From NCBI GenBank assembly GCA_032717465.1, contig CM064670.1, positions 14,724,431-14,788,430 on the forward strand: 64,000 nucleotides of DNA, written 5' to 3'. The position numbers and the translations under genes were made by a program. The DNA is from Coenobita brevimanus (lineage: Eukaryota; Arthropoda; Malacostraca; Decapoda; Coenobitidae). The notes under the pieces were generated by a model, which saw only the letters and a list, made by a program, of their open reading frames with translations, made no database searches and had not been told where the DNA came from. Shown piece after piece: positions 1 to 12,700 of the stretch (within the stretch, counting starts at the first letter, position 1; every line of letters begins with the position of its first letter).

Positions 1-39
1 GGGGGGTGGCGGGGTGGTTGGTCTGGCGGCGGCGGAGGT

Positions 40-1092
40 GTGTATTTCAGAAAGTATGAAGAATATATGGAGTAAATGAGAAGTTTTTGCATGCCGTGAA
101 GAGTATGTATGAGGGTACTAAGGCTGCAGTGCGTGTGGACAGTGAACTGAGTGAATTTTTTTTATTTGAAGGTTGGATTGCAACAGGGATGTGTCATGTC
201 TCCATGGTTGTTCAATCTGTATATGGATGGGGTTATAAAAGAGATACAAGGTAGGGCAGTGGATGTTGGAGCGGGCCTAACAAGAGAGGGCAGTGTGTGG
301 CAACTCCCTGTACTGTTGTTTGCAGATGATGCTGTGTTATTAAGTGAAGACGAAGGGGAGCTGCAAGGCTTGGTGAATTAGTCTGGGAATGTGTGTAACA
401 AACAGAACCAAAAGGTGAATATAGGGAAGAGTAAAGTTATGGTCTTCTAGAGAAGTCACTAATTGTACAGTGAGGTTGGAAGAGGAGGAAATGGAAAATG
501 TGAGTGCGTTTAATTACAGTACTTGAGTAGTGTGATGAGTAAGGATGGAAAGTTAGAGGGTGAAGTGCTTGAAAGGGTACAACAGGGTTCTTTGAAAGCA
601 GTGATAAGAAACAGGGAAATGAGCATGGAAATGAAGAAGTTACTACATGGCAGTATTGTGATACCAGCTCAAACGCATGGAAGTGAAGCTTGGACCTTGT
701 TGGAGGGACAAAAGTCAAGAGTGAGAGCAGTGGAAATGAATTATTTGAGAGAAGCATGTGGAGTCAGATGGAGAGACAGCCTGAGAAATGAGGAAATGAA
801 GGAGTGGTATGGATGTGGATGTGATAGGGAGCGTTAGGAGAAACACACTGAGGTAGTTTAGCCATGTGAGAGGATGGAGAGCTAGAGACGGACGAGGAGT
901 GTATGAGTGAGGTGGAAAGGGGGGAGGGGGAGGGGGAGACCAAGGATGAGATGGAGGGATGGAGTGGAGATGTAAATGAGAGAGTGGGGTGTGAACTGGG
1001 AACAAGGCTGTGAAATGGCAGGGGATAGGGCGACATGGGTTTGTGGCCACCCCTTACGGGATTAAGGCTGTGGCAATAGATAGGTAGACTTG
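40..1092 (+). mobile_element. LINE family C copy, 5'-truncated and decayed
   Basis: Broken reverse transcriptase frame. Before 150 the translation reads HAVKSMYEGTKAAVRV; 151-381 gives GLQQGCVMSPWLFNLYMDGV and the catalytic block LLFADDAVLL (FADD in place of YADD). 523-837 holds the RT C-terminal region (AVIRNREMS, then EMNYLREACGVRWRDSLRNE, the usual EM..LR..GV.R.D..RN block). Stops interrupt the frame between these parts. The 3' end carries GGCCACCCCTTACGGGATTA and a short GATAG tail at about 1076-1090. RTE-like by motif. Fragments with the same 3' end lie at 15484-15735 and 39520-39765 on the minus strand. Confidence 0.78.
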
Positions 1093-1199
1093 TGTGTATG
1101 GGACTTTGGTTTTTCGTCAGTCAGTACCAGTGAGAGGAATCAGGATGGAGTAGTCAAGAGTCAGTGAGTGACAGCCTTGCATTGAACTAATAATTGTCA

Positions 1200-3380
1200 G
1201 TGAAGGGCAGAATTAACGTGGGAGAGAAGAGTCAGTGTTTTGCAACTGCACTTCAGCTGTGTGTTGAAGGAATAAAACCCAAGTCTGCAGCTTTTTTTTT
1301 TCTTTTATGTGAGGAAGAAGGAACCAAAGGCAACGAGCTCGCAAAATTGTTCCTTCCAAGAGAAAAACAAAATACAAGAGAGAGCCAAATTCAAGATCCG
1401 ATCACTTTGAGATGTCTGGACACACTGCGTTTGAAAGACTGGAGATCATAGGAAGCAGGAAATACAGACAGAGGGAGACAGTTCCAGAGTTGACCTGTTG
1501 CTTAAATGAAGGACTGGGAGTAACGGTTAACTCTTGCATTAGAGAGTTGGACAGAAAAAGGATGAGAGTTTGCTGCTAGACGGGTGCTATGCGCCCGTCG
1601 TAGAGGTGGAGGAATGCATGCAGACAGTTCAGAGGAACAGTTACCATTGAAGTAGCGATAGAAAAGTGATAAAGATGCAACAGTGTGGCAAAGAGATAGA
1701 GGTTGAAGGGAGTCAGTAAGAGGAGGAGAGTTAATGAGGCAAAAAGCCTTTGACTCCACCCTATTGAGAAGAGCTGTATGTGGGGAGCCCCCCCCCACAC
1801 ATGAGAGTTGTACTCCACACAGGGGCAGATAAATCCCCTGTATAGAGTCAACAATTGTGCAGGGGTAAAGAAGGAACGGAGTCGGCTTAGCACACTCAAT
1901 CTCTTGGAAGCAGATTATACCAGAGATGTAATATGATCTTCCCAAGATAAGTCCTGAGTAAATGAAACCCCAAGCATGTTCAAGGATGATGCAGGATTAA
2001 GCTGAATATTATTAAAGATTAGTGAGTATACCTGTGAAAGATTTTGTCGGGTTGATAGGTGCAAAAACTGAGTCTTTGATGCATTAAAAACAACTAGATT
2101 ATTTTTACCCCAGTTAGAGATACGAGCTAAGTCAGACATTAGGTGTGCCATAGCCTCATCCCTTGTTTGTTGAAGTAACTGATGAGATGGACCTTGCGGG
2201 AACCGAATGGAAAGGTGAAAGGTGGAGTCACCGTATGAGTGGATAGGGTTAGATGTACAGGTTAGAAGGTCATTGATGAATGAAAGGAAGAGAGTTGGTG
2301 ATAGGACAGAGACCTGAGGAACACCACAGTTAATAGATCTAGGAGAAGAACGATGGCCGTCTACAACAGCGGCTATAGAACGACCAGAAAGGAAGCTAAA
2401 GATGAAGGCACAGATAGAAGGATAGAAACCGTAAGAGGGCAGTTTGGAAATTAAAGATTTATGCCAGACTCGATCGAAAGCCTTTGAGATGTCAAGTGCA
2501 ATGGCAAAGCTTTCGCCAAAGTCCCGAAAGGAGGATGACCACGAGTCTGGAAGGTAGGTGAGAAGATCGCCTGTGCAGCGTCCCTGACGGAACCCATACT
2601 GACGATCAGAAAGAAGGTTGTGATAGTTAAGATGCTTTAAAATTTTTCTATTAAGAACAGATTCGAAAACTATTGAGATACAGGATGTTAAAGCAATTGG
2701 ACGATAGTTAGAGAGTTGGCAATGGTCACCCTTCTTTGGGACTGGCTGAATGAGAGCAAACTTCCAGCAAGAAGGAAAGGTACAAGTTGATAGACAAAGG
2801 CGAAAGAGTTTGCCTAGGCAGGGTGTAAGCACAGTTCTTGAGAACAACAGGAGGGACTCCATCAGGCCCATATTCCTGATTAGTGCTGAGGCCTGTGATG
2901 GCAGAAAATACATCAGCTGAAGAAATTTTAATGTCAGCAATAAGGAAGTCAGAGAGGGGAAGTGATGGAGGAACAGCACCAGAATCGTCTAAGTTGGAAT
3001 GGGAAGAGAAAGTCTGAACGAAGAGATCTCCTTTATCAGTAGAAGAAATAGCTACAGAGCCATCAGAGTAGAAAAGAGGAGGGAAGGATGATGAGGTAAT
3101 GTTGTTAGAAATGTTTTTGGCAAGGTGCCAGAAGGAGTGGGAAGAATTCGAGTTGGAGAGTTGAGAGCATTTAGTTCTGATGAAATTAATTTTAGCAGAG
3201 CGATGATCAGACTTATCACGATTCCGGGCAGAAACGTATAAAAGATGTGATTCAGGGGTGGGTTGGCTGTGGTACCTTTTATAGGCCTTCTCCTTGTTGC
3301 GGACAGCATTAGAACAAGCTTGATTAAACCAAGGCTTTTGTGCATTAACCTCTGATTAACCGCCTGGCCTGTCTACATGT
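1200..3380 (-). mobile_element. Jockey/CR1-like LINE (family D copy 1), inactive
   Basis: Minus-strand reverse transcriptase remnant. The longest piece (2979-1915) contains SNYRPIALTSCISIVFESVL, QYGFRQGRCTGDLL, FAIALDISKAFDRVWHKSL and CGVPQVSVLSPTLF. The catalytic position reads SYGDST, so one Asp is lost. The C-terminal part (1899-1410) has YRGFICPCVEYNSHVWGGAP in a shifted frame and ends near FKRSVSRHL-type sequence. EN-to-RT linker sequence is at 3345-3052. The chain ALDISKAFDRVWH ... GVPQGSVLSPTLF is diagnostic of the Jockey/CR1 group. A second copy lies at 44216-47765. Confidence 0.85.
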
Positions 3381-4847
3381 CGTTCTTGACGCATCAACAG
3401 AACCCTGAGGTTGTAACACTTCCGTCTTCAGTACTGAGCTGTGTTGCAAGAGATTAACAACAGAATATAGTGCTATTCACGAAGAATTTGTGGAGAAAGA
3501 TGGTCTATAGTGTTTTATTCTGTCACTGAGCTGTGGAAAATAATCTGCAAAGGGACAACAACCTCCGCCAAGGTAAAATGAATGCACTATAGTTAAGGTG
3601 AATGAACTGTAGTTAAATGTGAGGTGAAGATGAGCAACAGTGACAAGAGGAACCATGAGGCAGATTCTCACACCTGGTGTTGTTGGATGTTAAACTGCCA
3701 CATCAAACACGGAGGTGATACTTCGCCGTCGTTGTCATTGTTGTTGATGGTGGTGGTGTGGTGATGATGGTCGTTCAGATGGACATGAACTCGGTCGGCG
3801 AGATAGAAACTGAGAGTAGTGTCCTTACTCAGCAGCAATGACTACAAAAATAATGACACTTCCACTCTCTGAATGAGTGGCTCCTCGTCAAAGAGACATT
3901 TCAGGCAACCCTTCAAGGAGATTAGAAAAGTTGCTTGTCCACATAATCCCTGCTGCCCTCCCCCCCCCCACACACACACTCATTCCCTGCTTCCTCATAC
4001 AACCACTGCCTTAATCCCCCCCCCTCCCACCCACACACTTCCCATGTTGCATAACCTCCCCCCCCCCCAGCCACACATGCAACCCCTGCGGTATCCCCCA
4101 CACATGAATCCCCTGCTGTCCCTACATCCACTGCTCTCCCCCCTCTCTACGCTTCCCCTGCCATTCTCCACATCCTCTGCTATTCCCCCTCCCCCCACAC
4201 ACACACACATCCCGGGCCATCCCTTCCCCCCCTGACTCCCTGCTGCTCTCCCGCTACAAAGCCCCGACTGATGAAGTAGTGTGTATCCCTGACAACCTTC
4301 CATTATAATTTCACGGTCTGACACCTTTCCTTTGTAGGCCTTGTGTTTATGGGTTGTAAAGCTGCGGGACGTCTCGCCGGCCACACAACAGTCGCCCTTA
4401 TGATCGGCCCATAGAGGTCAGAGTCCTGCGTTAGTGCCCCTCGCTTTGCTTCCCTCTCACCCTTCCCGCCTTTGTAGTATGGAGAAAAAAAAAAAAAAAA
4501 AAACGCTATTTTCATTACCACCCGCGTTGCGAGGCGATCGGAGTGGTAATGTTTTCAGCTGTGAGGTTGGTTGGCTGGCTTTGTGTGTGTTTTACGTTCT
4601 GAATTTGCGTCAAATAAAAAATGAAGGTGCAAAACTATATCCCGAGGAAAAGCTTTCCGGCTGCGCGGACGAAGAATTTTGAGTTCATGTGATGGTTGCC
4701 GTATATTACGAAAAACATTTATTGAAGTAACGAAATATGGCATCTCTTCCAGAGATGGTGAAATGTAACTGTATTGGGCCTGAATGAACAAACGTATCGA
4801 ATACGGTACTTTCTTCCTTATCGACATTTTACATTTACAGTGTGTGC

Positions 4848-4848
<1 letters not shown>
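3381..4848. other. no gene seen; C-rich and AC-rich simple sequence
   Basis: The stretch includes a C-rich tract with CACACA islands (about 3955-4210) and a poly-A run at 4484-4503. Frames here are low-complexity and carry no domain I can recognise. Confidence 0.6.

Positions 4849-4917
<69 letters not shown>
4849..4917. repeat. (TA)n microsatellite
   Basis: About 34 TA units directly against the 3' tail of the LINE-A copy that begins at 4918. Open frames reading IYIYIY are artefacts of it. Confidence 0.98.
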
Positions 4918-4919
<2 letters not shown>

Positions 4920-7918
4920 TCATCATCATCCTGACCTCATTTCCCACCTTAGGGCAGGTGACGTAGCAATGTCCAGACAGCCCAAATTTACCCAATCCAA
5001 TGGGCCACGCTTCCATTCACTCATCATTCAAGCCCCTGGAATCCTGGCTTTATCGGATACGCCAAAAACATTCACCACGTTCTGTAGCTTCATATAAACG
5101 TATCCGATTGAATCAGTTCGGACACTGCCATGTTAAAAAGGGGTGCCAAATCCCTGATCATGCACTTCTCTCAACATGCATCCAGCCAGCTCGATCTCTT
5201 GTCAGTTCCCTAGCCTCACTGACTTCCAAACCTCTCTTCCTCACATACTAATCCACCATATCTCTCCACCTTCTCCTTGGCCTACCTCGCCTCCTCCCTC
5301 CTTCAAATTCGCCCAGATATACCTTTTTCACCACCCTTTTGTTATCCATTCTCTCCACATGACCATACCATCTCAGTACAGTCTTCGATTTTGGTGTCCA
5401 CCGACTTCCTCACTCCACATCTTTCACGAATCATATTATATCCACCCTCTGTACTTCACATACATTCCTCAGCAGTCCCATCTCCATTGCTCTTACTCTT
5501 GACTATTCATTTTCATGCCATGCCACAGCCTCACATCCATATGTTAAAGTTGGCACTAACACTCCTTCATGTAAGCCTCGTGCAGCTGCAACACTCAAGC
5601 CTCTGTTTCTTATCAAGGCCTTCATTGCACCAGCTACCTTTCTTCCTTGTGTCACTCTACTTTCCACTTCTTTTTCACATTTTCCTCTCTTCTCTATCAC
5701 TTCACCTAAGTACTTGAACTCTCGGACCAATTCCAGTCTCTCTCCATTCATTGTAACATCGCACTGGGAGCCACCTTCTTTCTTAGTCACCATCACTTTG
5801 CTCTTTTCTACATTTACTCTCAAGGCACGGTGCTCACAGACTCTGCACTAGCCTACGAAGTTCTTGTCCGGTATTTGCAAGCAGTACTGCATCACCAGCA
5901 TACAACAAATTTGAGATATTCCATCCATCACCATTCATTACCAACGTCATCCCTCTCTTCATTACTCGTGTTTTTACTTCTGTCATCACCCCATCCATAT
6001 ATATATTGAACAACCATGGGGGCATCACACAACCTTGTCGCACGCCCACACCAATCATGAACCATTCACTTAGATGCCCATTAACCCTTACACATGCCTC
6101 ACTACCATCATAAAATCTCTTGACGGCACCCAGCAGCTTACCATTGACACCGTACATGAGCAAAACTTTCCACATTCCTTCTCTGTCCACTTGTCTTATG
6201 CTTTTTCCAGATCCATGAATGCCTCAAACGCCTTATGGTCCTTCTCACAAGCCTTCTGTACTATCTGTCTCACTGCAAAGATTTGATCCACACATCCTCT
6301 GCCACTCCTAAAGCCACCCTGTTCTTCACTCACTAGGACTTCTGAGATCTCTCTTGTGCCTCGATAATTCTTGCATTCACTTCGCTCACCTTTATTTTTG
6401 TACAGGGGTACAATCACAGCCTTTTTCCACTCTGCAGGCACAGTTTCACTCATCCATGCCTTCTTACATATCTCCAACAAGCACTTTATTCCAGTCTCTC
6501 CAGTACACTTAAGCATCTCTGCATACACCTCATCAGCCCCAGCTGCTTTCCCATTTTTCAGCCGCTTCACAGCACTCTTCACCTGTGTGAGTGTCATGTC
6601 TCCTGGCACTGCATTCCTTCTCTGCACACCCCTAAAACCAAACATGTTTACAGTGGCTCTGCTCTCTCTATTCTCATTCATCAGGCTTTCAAAATATTCT
6701 TTCCATCTGGTCCTTATCCCATCCATATGGGTTAATAATCAAGGACCTACATCCTTCACACCATCAAATTTCTTTTTGCTTTCACTTCTACATTTCCGGA
6801 CCTCTTTCCAGACAAACTTCTATTTTCAGAATAGTTTGCGTTCATTTTTCTTCCTAGATAATCATTTACCTCCTCCTTTTTCCTCTTCACTAGTCTCTTT
6901 ACGTGCTTCTTGCTGTCAGTATATTCAGTTCTTATTTCAACTGAACTCCTGTCCTGTAACCACTTCAGCCACTTCTTCCTCTTTTCCCCCACCGCTCTCT
7001 TAACCTCCTCATCCCACCATGCCGTACCTTTCTTCTTTGTTGTTACTCTTGCCACACCACACACTGCTTTAGCATTCCTAACTAAGCAATCCCTATATGC
7101 ATTCCACAGGCTGTCCAGATCCATTTAATTCCAATTCACTTATTCTAACTCCTCATGTACATTGGTCCTGTAATCATCTGCCATTTCTTTGATCCTCAGC
7201 ATCTCAACTTTCAGTCTTTCTCCCTGACTGCTCCTCTCTCCTGATCCACCTCACTCCTCTCAGCTTGATCTTGCACACCACAGTCATATGATCTGACAGA
7301 TCTCCACATTGTCCTCTCACGGCCCTCGTATCAGCAACCATTCCCATCATCGACCTCTCTACTAGCACATAATCAATCAGGCATCTTTCAACATGATCCC
7401 AGTTCCCTCAATACCATGTATACTTATGTGCATCTTTGTGTCTGAAGTACGAGTTACAGATGCACAACCTCCTCTCCTGACACATATCCGTCAGTCACTT
7501 CCCATTATCATTTTCTCCTGGTACTTCATAACAACCCATTATGTCATCCTCAGGAACAGTGCCTACTCTTCCATTTACATCTCCCATTACGATCACTTAT
7601 AGCTCCTGGGCATTTCTCCCACTACTCCACTCAGCTCATCCCAAAACCTGTCTTTCTCTCTCTCTCTCTCACTCCTGTCCTCACACGGTGCATACACTAC
7701 AATTATCGCCACTTTCACCTTCTCAAACTTGAACTTGACATACATACACCTCGAGCTGATGCATTTGTAGTCTCTCATTCCACTCTGCCACACCTCATTC
7801 ATCAACAACGCAACTCCTTCCTTACATCTTCCTCGCCCATTCATGCCCGACCTTACATATTTCACACCCTCCTGCTCCTCCACTTCACACCCTTTCATCT
7901 TCGTTTCACAACGCATAG
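4918..7918 (-). mobile_element. RTE-like LINE family A, 3.0-kb 5'-truncated copy
   Basis: Best-preserved family A copy, read on the minus strand. The APE endonuclease part (7918-7150) starts at the CETKMKG motif, has VIVMGDVNGRVG, YTWY, LIDYVLV and LSDHMTVV, and lacks the first endonuclease motif. It is followed by a linker (7124-6756) and the RT: GKAAGADEVYAEMLKC, VPAEWKKAVIVPLYKNKG, QGGFRSGRGCVDQIFAVRQI, GVRQGCVMPPWLFNIYMDGV and LLYAGDAVLLAN (YAGD in place of YADD). The C-terminal region gives YLGEVIEKRGKCEKEVESRV and VLVPTLTYGCEAVAWHEN. The 3' end is a conserved roughly 240-bp block ending in GATGAT repeats (CATCATCATC at 4918-4930 on the plus strand). Stops and the mutated catalytic site make it inactive. 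Confidence 0.88.
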
Positions 7919-7926
7919 ATACATAC

Positions 7927-8019
<93 letters not shown>

Positions 8020-8045
8020 GTATGAGAGTATGATATCAACTAATT

Positions 8046-8118
<73 letters not shown>
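7919..8118. repeat. compound (ATAC)n(AT)n and (AC)n microsatellites
   Basis: ATAC units at 7919-7937, TA/AT units to 8016, about 30 bp of other sequence, then AC units at 8048-8118. Confidence 0.97.
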
Positions 8119-8119
<1 letters not shown>

Positions 8120-8375
8120 GCTCGCTGGTGCAGTGGTAACGCTCTCGCCTAGCATCTGCTAAGACGGGGGTTCGCGCCTTGCTTGGGATGCGAAAAAGTT
8201 TCACTGACAAAGCGGGTGGTCACTGTCCTCCTTGAGCAAGAGGATGGGTGTGACGTGTGTGAAGGTCAAGGCTTTGCCCTTAAATCGGACTATATGAGCT
8301 CTCAGCTCTCTTCCGGGAGGGTAAAATGCCGATGATCACAAAACCATCACGTGATCCTGACCGACCTGGTGAATT
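8119..8375 (+). mobile_element. tRNA-derived SINE inside an AC microsatellite
   Basis: The head looks like a tRNA with a pol III promoter: A box TGGTGCAGTGG (8126-8136) and B box GGTTCGCGCC (8169-8178), 43 bp start to start. A roughly 200-bp unrelated body follows. AC repeats lie on both sides (8048-8118 and from 8375), as expected if it inserted into the array. Confidence 0.75.
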
Positions 8376-9783
8376 ACACACACATACACATTAAGTGATG
8401 TATTAATAACGGTTTTGATTCTTAAAAAAAAAAAAATATCCTGTGGGCAATATGTCCGGAGTGGAATATATCGGTAGTATAAGCGGGGAGAATATATCCA
8501 GGGGAAGGGAATATGTTGGGGAGGGGAGGAGGGCAGATAAATCACGGAAGGAAATGTCGGGGGGAGGGGCGATTGTGTCTTAAACATGCGGGGGGTATGG
8601 CGGATTTGCCACCATGTCTGTGACGGCGAACCCATCACAGCTTCACAGGAGCACAAGTGGCCAAAACACCTGCTCAGGAAACAGTCTGATTCTCTCTCTC
8701 TCACAATTATGTACAGTACACAGGCACAGACAAACTAATAATTTTAAACTAGCATAGACGCGAGTTGCAGACACCTGCTTCAGGAGGTGCAGAGGGACAA
8801 CAACAACCATTATTCGTGTACTGTGAGCTAGGTTCTAGTTGTTCTGTGAGCACCCTCCTGCATCAAGGGACGCTGTAGCACATCTCACCCACAAGAAGGA
8901 CCAGCGTGTAGAAACCATCGAAAAACTTCTTTACTTCAGAAAGTACATTGGCGTCTTCCATCATAGCCAAACTTTATGTACGGCTGGTGTCACCTGGTAT
9001 ACTCAAGCGCCAGGATGCAAGGGTACCGTACATCTTATCCATGGGCACGACTTGAGGCCTTAACAGAGAATCTTTGTGTCGGGAGACCAAGAGTGACTGC
9101 CTTGTCCAGTAACACCTGAGTTAAGGTAGAAATATCATGCAGCCACCCTTCTCTTTAGGGATGCAAACTAGCACAGTCTTAATTGCCAGTAAAAAAGTAT
9201 CAAAACTGCTGGTGCTTAAGGACCAGGAGAGAACCCTCCATCAGAATATATAGGGTAACTAGCTCGTCTATCATCACAGTATTGTACATGACACTGGAGA
9301 AAACCATGACCATCCTCCTGTGTTGGGTCAAAAGTTAGGCTTACGTCTCGCCCACAGGAAGGATTAATGAAATCTAAATGCTTCATCCATCATCACGGAG
9401 ATGGCAAGAGTTGCTACACAAACACCTTTCTGCCAAGAAATGCACTCACAGTCTTAACAACTTCCACGGAGCATGGGTTACCCTGCAGACACTTAAGCAT
9501 GAAATATACAGTCAGTCTTCCTCGCACGTGCCTCACAGCTCACTAGATTGTTGCAACGCTTTCGACTGTTAAAGACTGTTTGCATATACGGTACATTTGT
9601 CTTCACTTGTACAGTTACCATACACTTCGCAACCAAACTAGATCATTAGGGTGAAAAATATGACAAAACCAAGCAAGGCTTTTTTATCGTCTTAATTGGC
9701 CAAACTCCTTTATGAATGTAGCCAAAAGCCTTGATAATTTCGATGTAAGAGAGAATTTTGAGGCTTCTTTAAGAGTTACTTGT
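8376..9783. other. no gene recognised
   Basis: Contains a poly-A run near 8424 and short frames of up to 122 codons on the minus strand with low-complexity composition. I see no domain, splice pattern or repeat ends. Confidence 0.5.
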
Positions 9784-9789
9784 CTACAG

Positions 9790-12700
9790 CAGGGGGGTGA
9801 CAATTTTGTGAATGTTATACCTCCGGGTCATAAACTGTGCCTTGCCTGAATACAGTCATTGTTATGAAAAATATTCCGACCAATGAATTGTTTTGGTCCC
9901 TTGTACATATTATACCCCATGAAGTATGAGATGTTCATCTATAATTCATTCAGGCAGGTGTATGTCGAATAGGTAGTCCGTAGCACAGTTTCATTGTTTT
10001 TATACACGTCTAAGTTAATTTTTGAACCTGCTTCAGGTTTTGGTTGAATAGCGTTGCTTTTTCTCAAAATGAGGGAAATCAGATTTATGACAGAGACGAC
10101 GTTGAACGACAAAATCTACCGAGAACGTCATGAATTTGCTCCAGGCCTGTTGCCCACTGAGAAGAACATCGCAGAACTGACGATCTTCCATGTTCGCCCT
10201 CGTGGTGTTGGTCATGTCCAGCTTAGTCGTGAACAAGCTGCTGTGCTGGTTGCAGACGGAGTCATTTGGTACAACGTCTACACCAAAACCAAGAACAATG
10301 TGAAAAAGGCGATCCTGAAGTTATACGAAGAATTTTCTTCTCTCCTTCAAACCAGGAAGAACAGAAGAACTGAATCTTGGCGCCAGAATTGTGTTGAGCC
10401 ATTCAACAACCGTGTGAACAGCACTCTTTTCAAGGTAGCGACAGAAGACAAATCGTCCATCAAGAAGCAAGAGATGCTGTATGGTGTCAAAATGACCAAA
10501 GACGAAGGAGCATATCTGCAAGATCAGAGGACAGCTGGGAAGATGTTTTGCAAAACGTTCGTGGACAGGAAATGGAAGAAAATGGCTCTGAGGAGGCATA
10601 AGAGTAAAGAAGAGATGACCGAACTGATGAGGAGGGAAACGATCGATTTGGCAAGAGTGGATAAAGTTAGTCTGTCTATAACCTTGCCTCAGACGACCAC
10701 GAAGATGAGTGTCCAGAAGTTTGCGATGATGAGGAATACCAACCAGCAGAAGAGGAAACGTCATCCAAGAAGCGGAAGTTTGTGACAGGCCCATCATCCT
10801 CGTCAGTCGAGAAGACTCTTCCTGAAGACTGGAATCACATAAGGCACAGCCCACAATAAGTTAGGCCGGAATATTACTGGGTCATCGACAAGTTGATGTC
10901 CAGCTTCCACATGTCAGTCACGCAGACTTCTGCAGCTGTAGTGGTAGTAGGGAGGTATATGTTCAACCTCAATTGGAAGTACCACGATGAAGATGATCAT
11001 ATCTATCTCGACACCGTTCGTCACAAGAAAACCAACATCACTATCGGCAAAGCCAATGAAGCATCCACGCTTTCCCAGATTGTGCACGAGATGTTGGACT
11101 GTGATGAGAGTCTTGATTACCTAAAACGACGATGGCATCAGAACACAAGGGACTGGAACATATTCCATCCAAGGAGTCATGATCAGGGGGAAGTACTACC
11201 ATAACCTTTTTCCAATGCTCAGAATTGTTTCTGAGACAAAGGAGAACCTAGCCGATCTGAAAGTGGCTGTCCTGTCGATGTTGACGGTGTGTGGAGGCGT
11301 AATTCTGCAAAGCCTGGGGAGCAAGATCGATTTCATCATGACAGACAGTGTCAACCACAACACTGGAGTCGAGGGAATGGTAGCTGAAAAGCTGAAAGTC
11401 GACCACATCCCTGACCACCTGCTCTGGCAAGTTCATCCAGGTCTGATGTTCAACAGGGAACTGTGCAAGCTCTGGAGTGACGTCGACAGGACTATTGAGC
11501 CAGAGAAGATACTCGCAGGATTTCCCATCACAATAGACAACTCTCAGGTATCTGTCACTAAGAACTGGCTCAGATGTCTTCTGAGACTGGTCTCCCAAGA
11601 CTTCGACCTCAAGCAATGGAACAAGGCAGACATGTTCAACGTATTTCATGGACAGAAGAACATGGCCAAGAGACTGCAGAAGGAGAGGTTTTGTACAGCT
11701 GTGCGGTGGCTCTCTTCTTGGACCAATATGTGACGAGTTTCTTGCTCAAGTTCCAGTCGATCACCAATCAGCTGGCCTGCATAGTCAGGGGTTTCGAGAA
11801 GGTGGATTATGTGGGTATCTTGGCTTCGGTGGGAGTGGCGATCGGCGTTCATCTGGTGGAACCTTTCGTGTACCGTACCTCAAGTAGCTCAATCACTTAT
11901 GAACAGATCCTGGAGGCCTTCCCTCAGCTGTGCCTGGATCTAACCACGACCTCTGCAGAGACATTGTTCAACCTGTCTCAGCCTGCCTTCTTCGTGAGTG
12001 AGAAGTTTCAACACGTTCTCTACCATGAGGAGTTACTGACAGCAGCTGAGGCTGTGTATCAAACGTACAAGGATGAATACTGACAGATTCTGAAGATCCT
12101 CCTTCCACGACTTGCGACAGGGTGGTCGAGACAGAGACATGTTTCAGTTTGGACCGAACGCTGACTCTGAAGCTCCCCATCAGCTGAGTGAGATGGATCA
12201 GAAGCTTGCTTCTGTACCCATCAACTATCTGTGGGTGCCATCAACTATGGGTTGAAGCTGAAAGGGGCTAAGCAGCTAAAGGTAGTCAGCAGAGCCCACG
12301 TCAATGCAGCGGGATCTGCGCTGATTGAAGACAAAGGGATGGACGTCAAACATTTCTAGCATATGACAGGCAGCGATTGAGAGCTCCCGCAAATCATGAA
12401 GGAGTGCGACGAGCAACAACAGAAGCTGGGGGAGGAAGGAATGGACGAAAGACAAGTAGCTAATATCTCTGTAGACAGACAGAGAAATGCTGATTTAGCT
12501 AGTCTCAAGGACCTTGGTGGTCCATTCACCAAGAGGTAGCAAAATCAGCAAGAAGAACAAGAACGATCGACTGTATCTTGAAATCAGGTATGCGAGGAAC
12601 AGTTGCGTGATGTACCCGAAGCAGGTGGATATCTTCAAGCTCAAGAACGACAGAAACCTCTCCAACGAGACATACCCAAGTAACCTCAAAGTGTACCTGA

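Noticed and set aside
3873..4384. Frames of 120-129 codons rich in Pro/His or Gly
   Set aside because: Produced by C-rich and AC-rich simple sequence.
4774..5097. Open frames rich in alternating Ile and Tyr on both strands
   Set aside because: Translations of the TA microsatellite; the same applies near 7593-8039 and 30469-30720.
6371..7003. 210-codon plus-strand frame opposite LINE-A
   Set aside because: Antisense of the RT and linker coding region.
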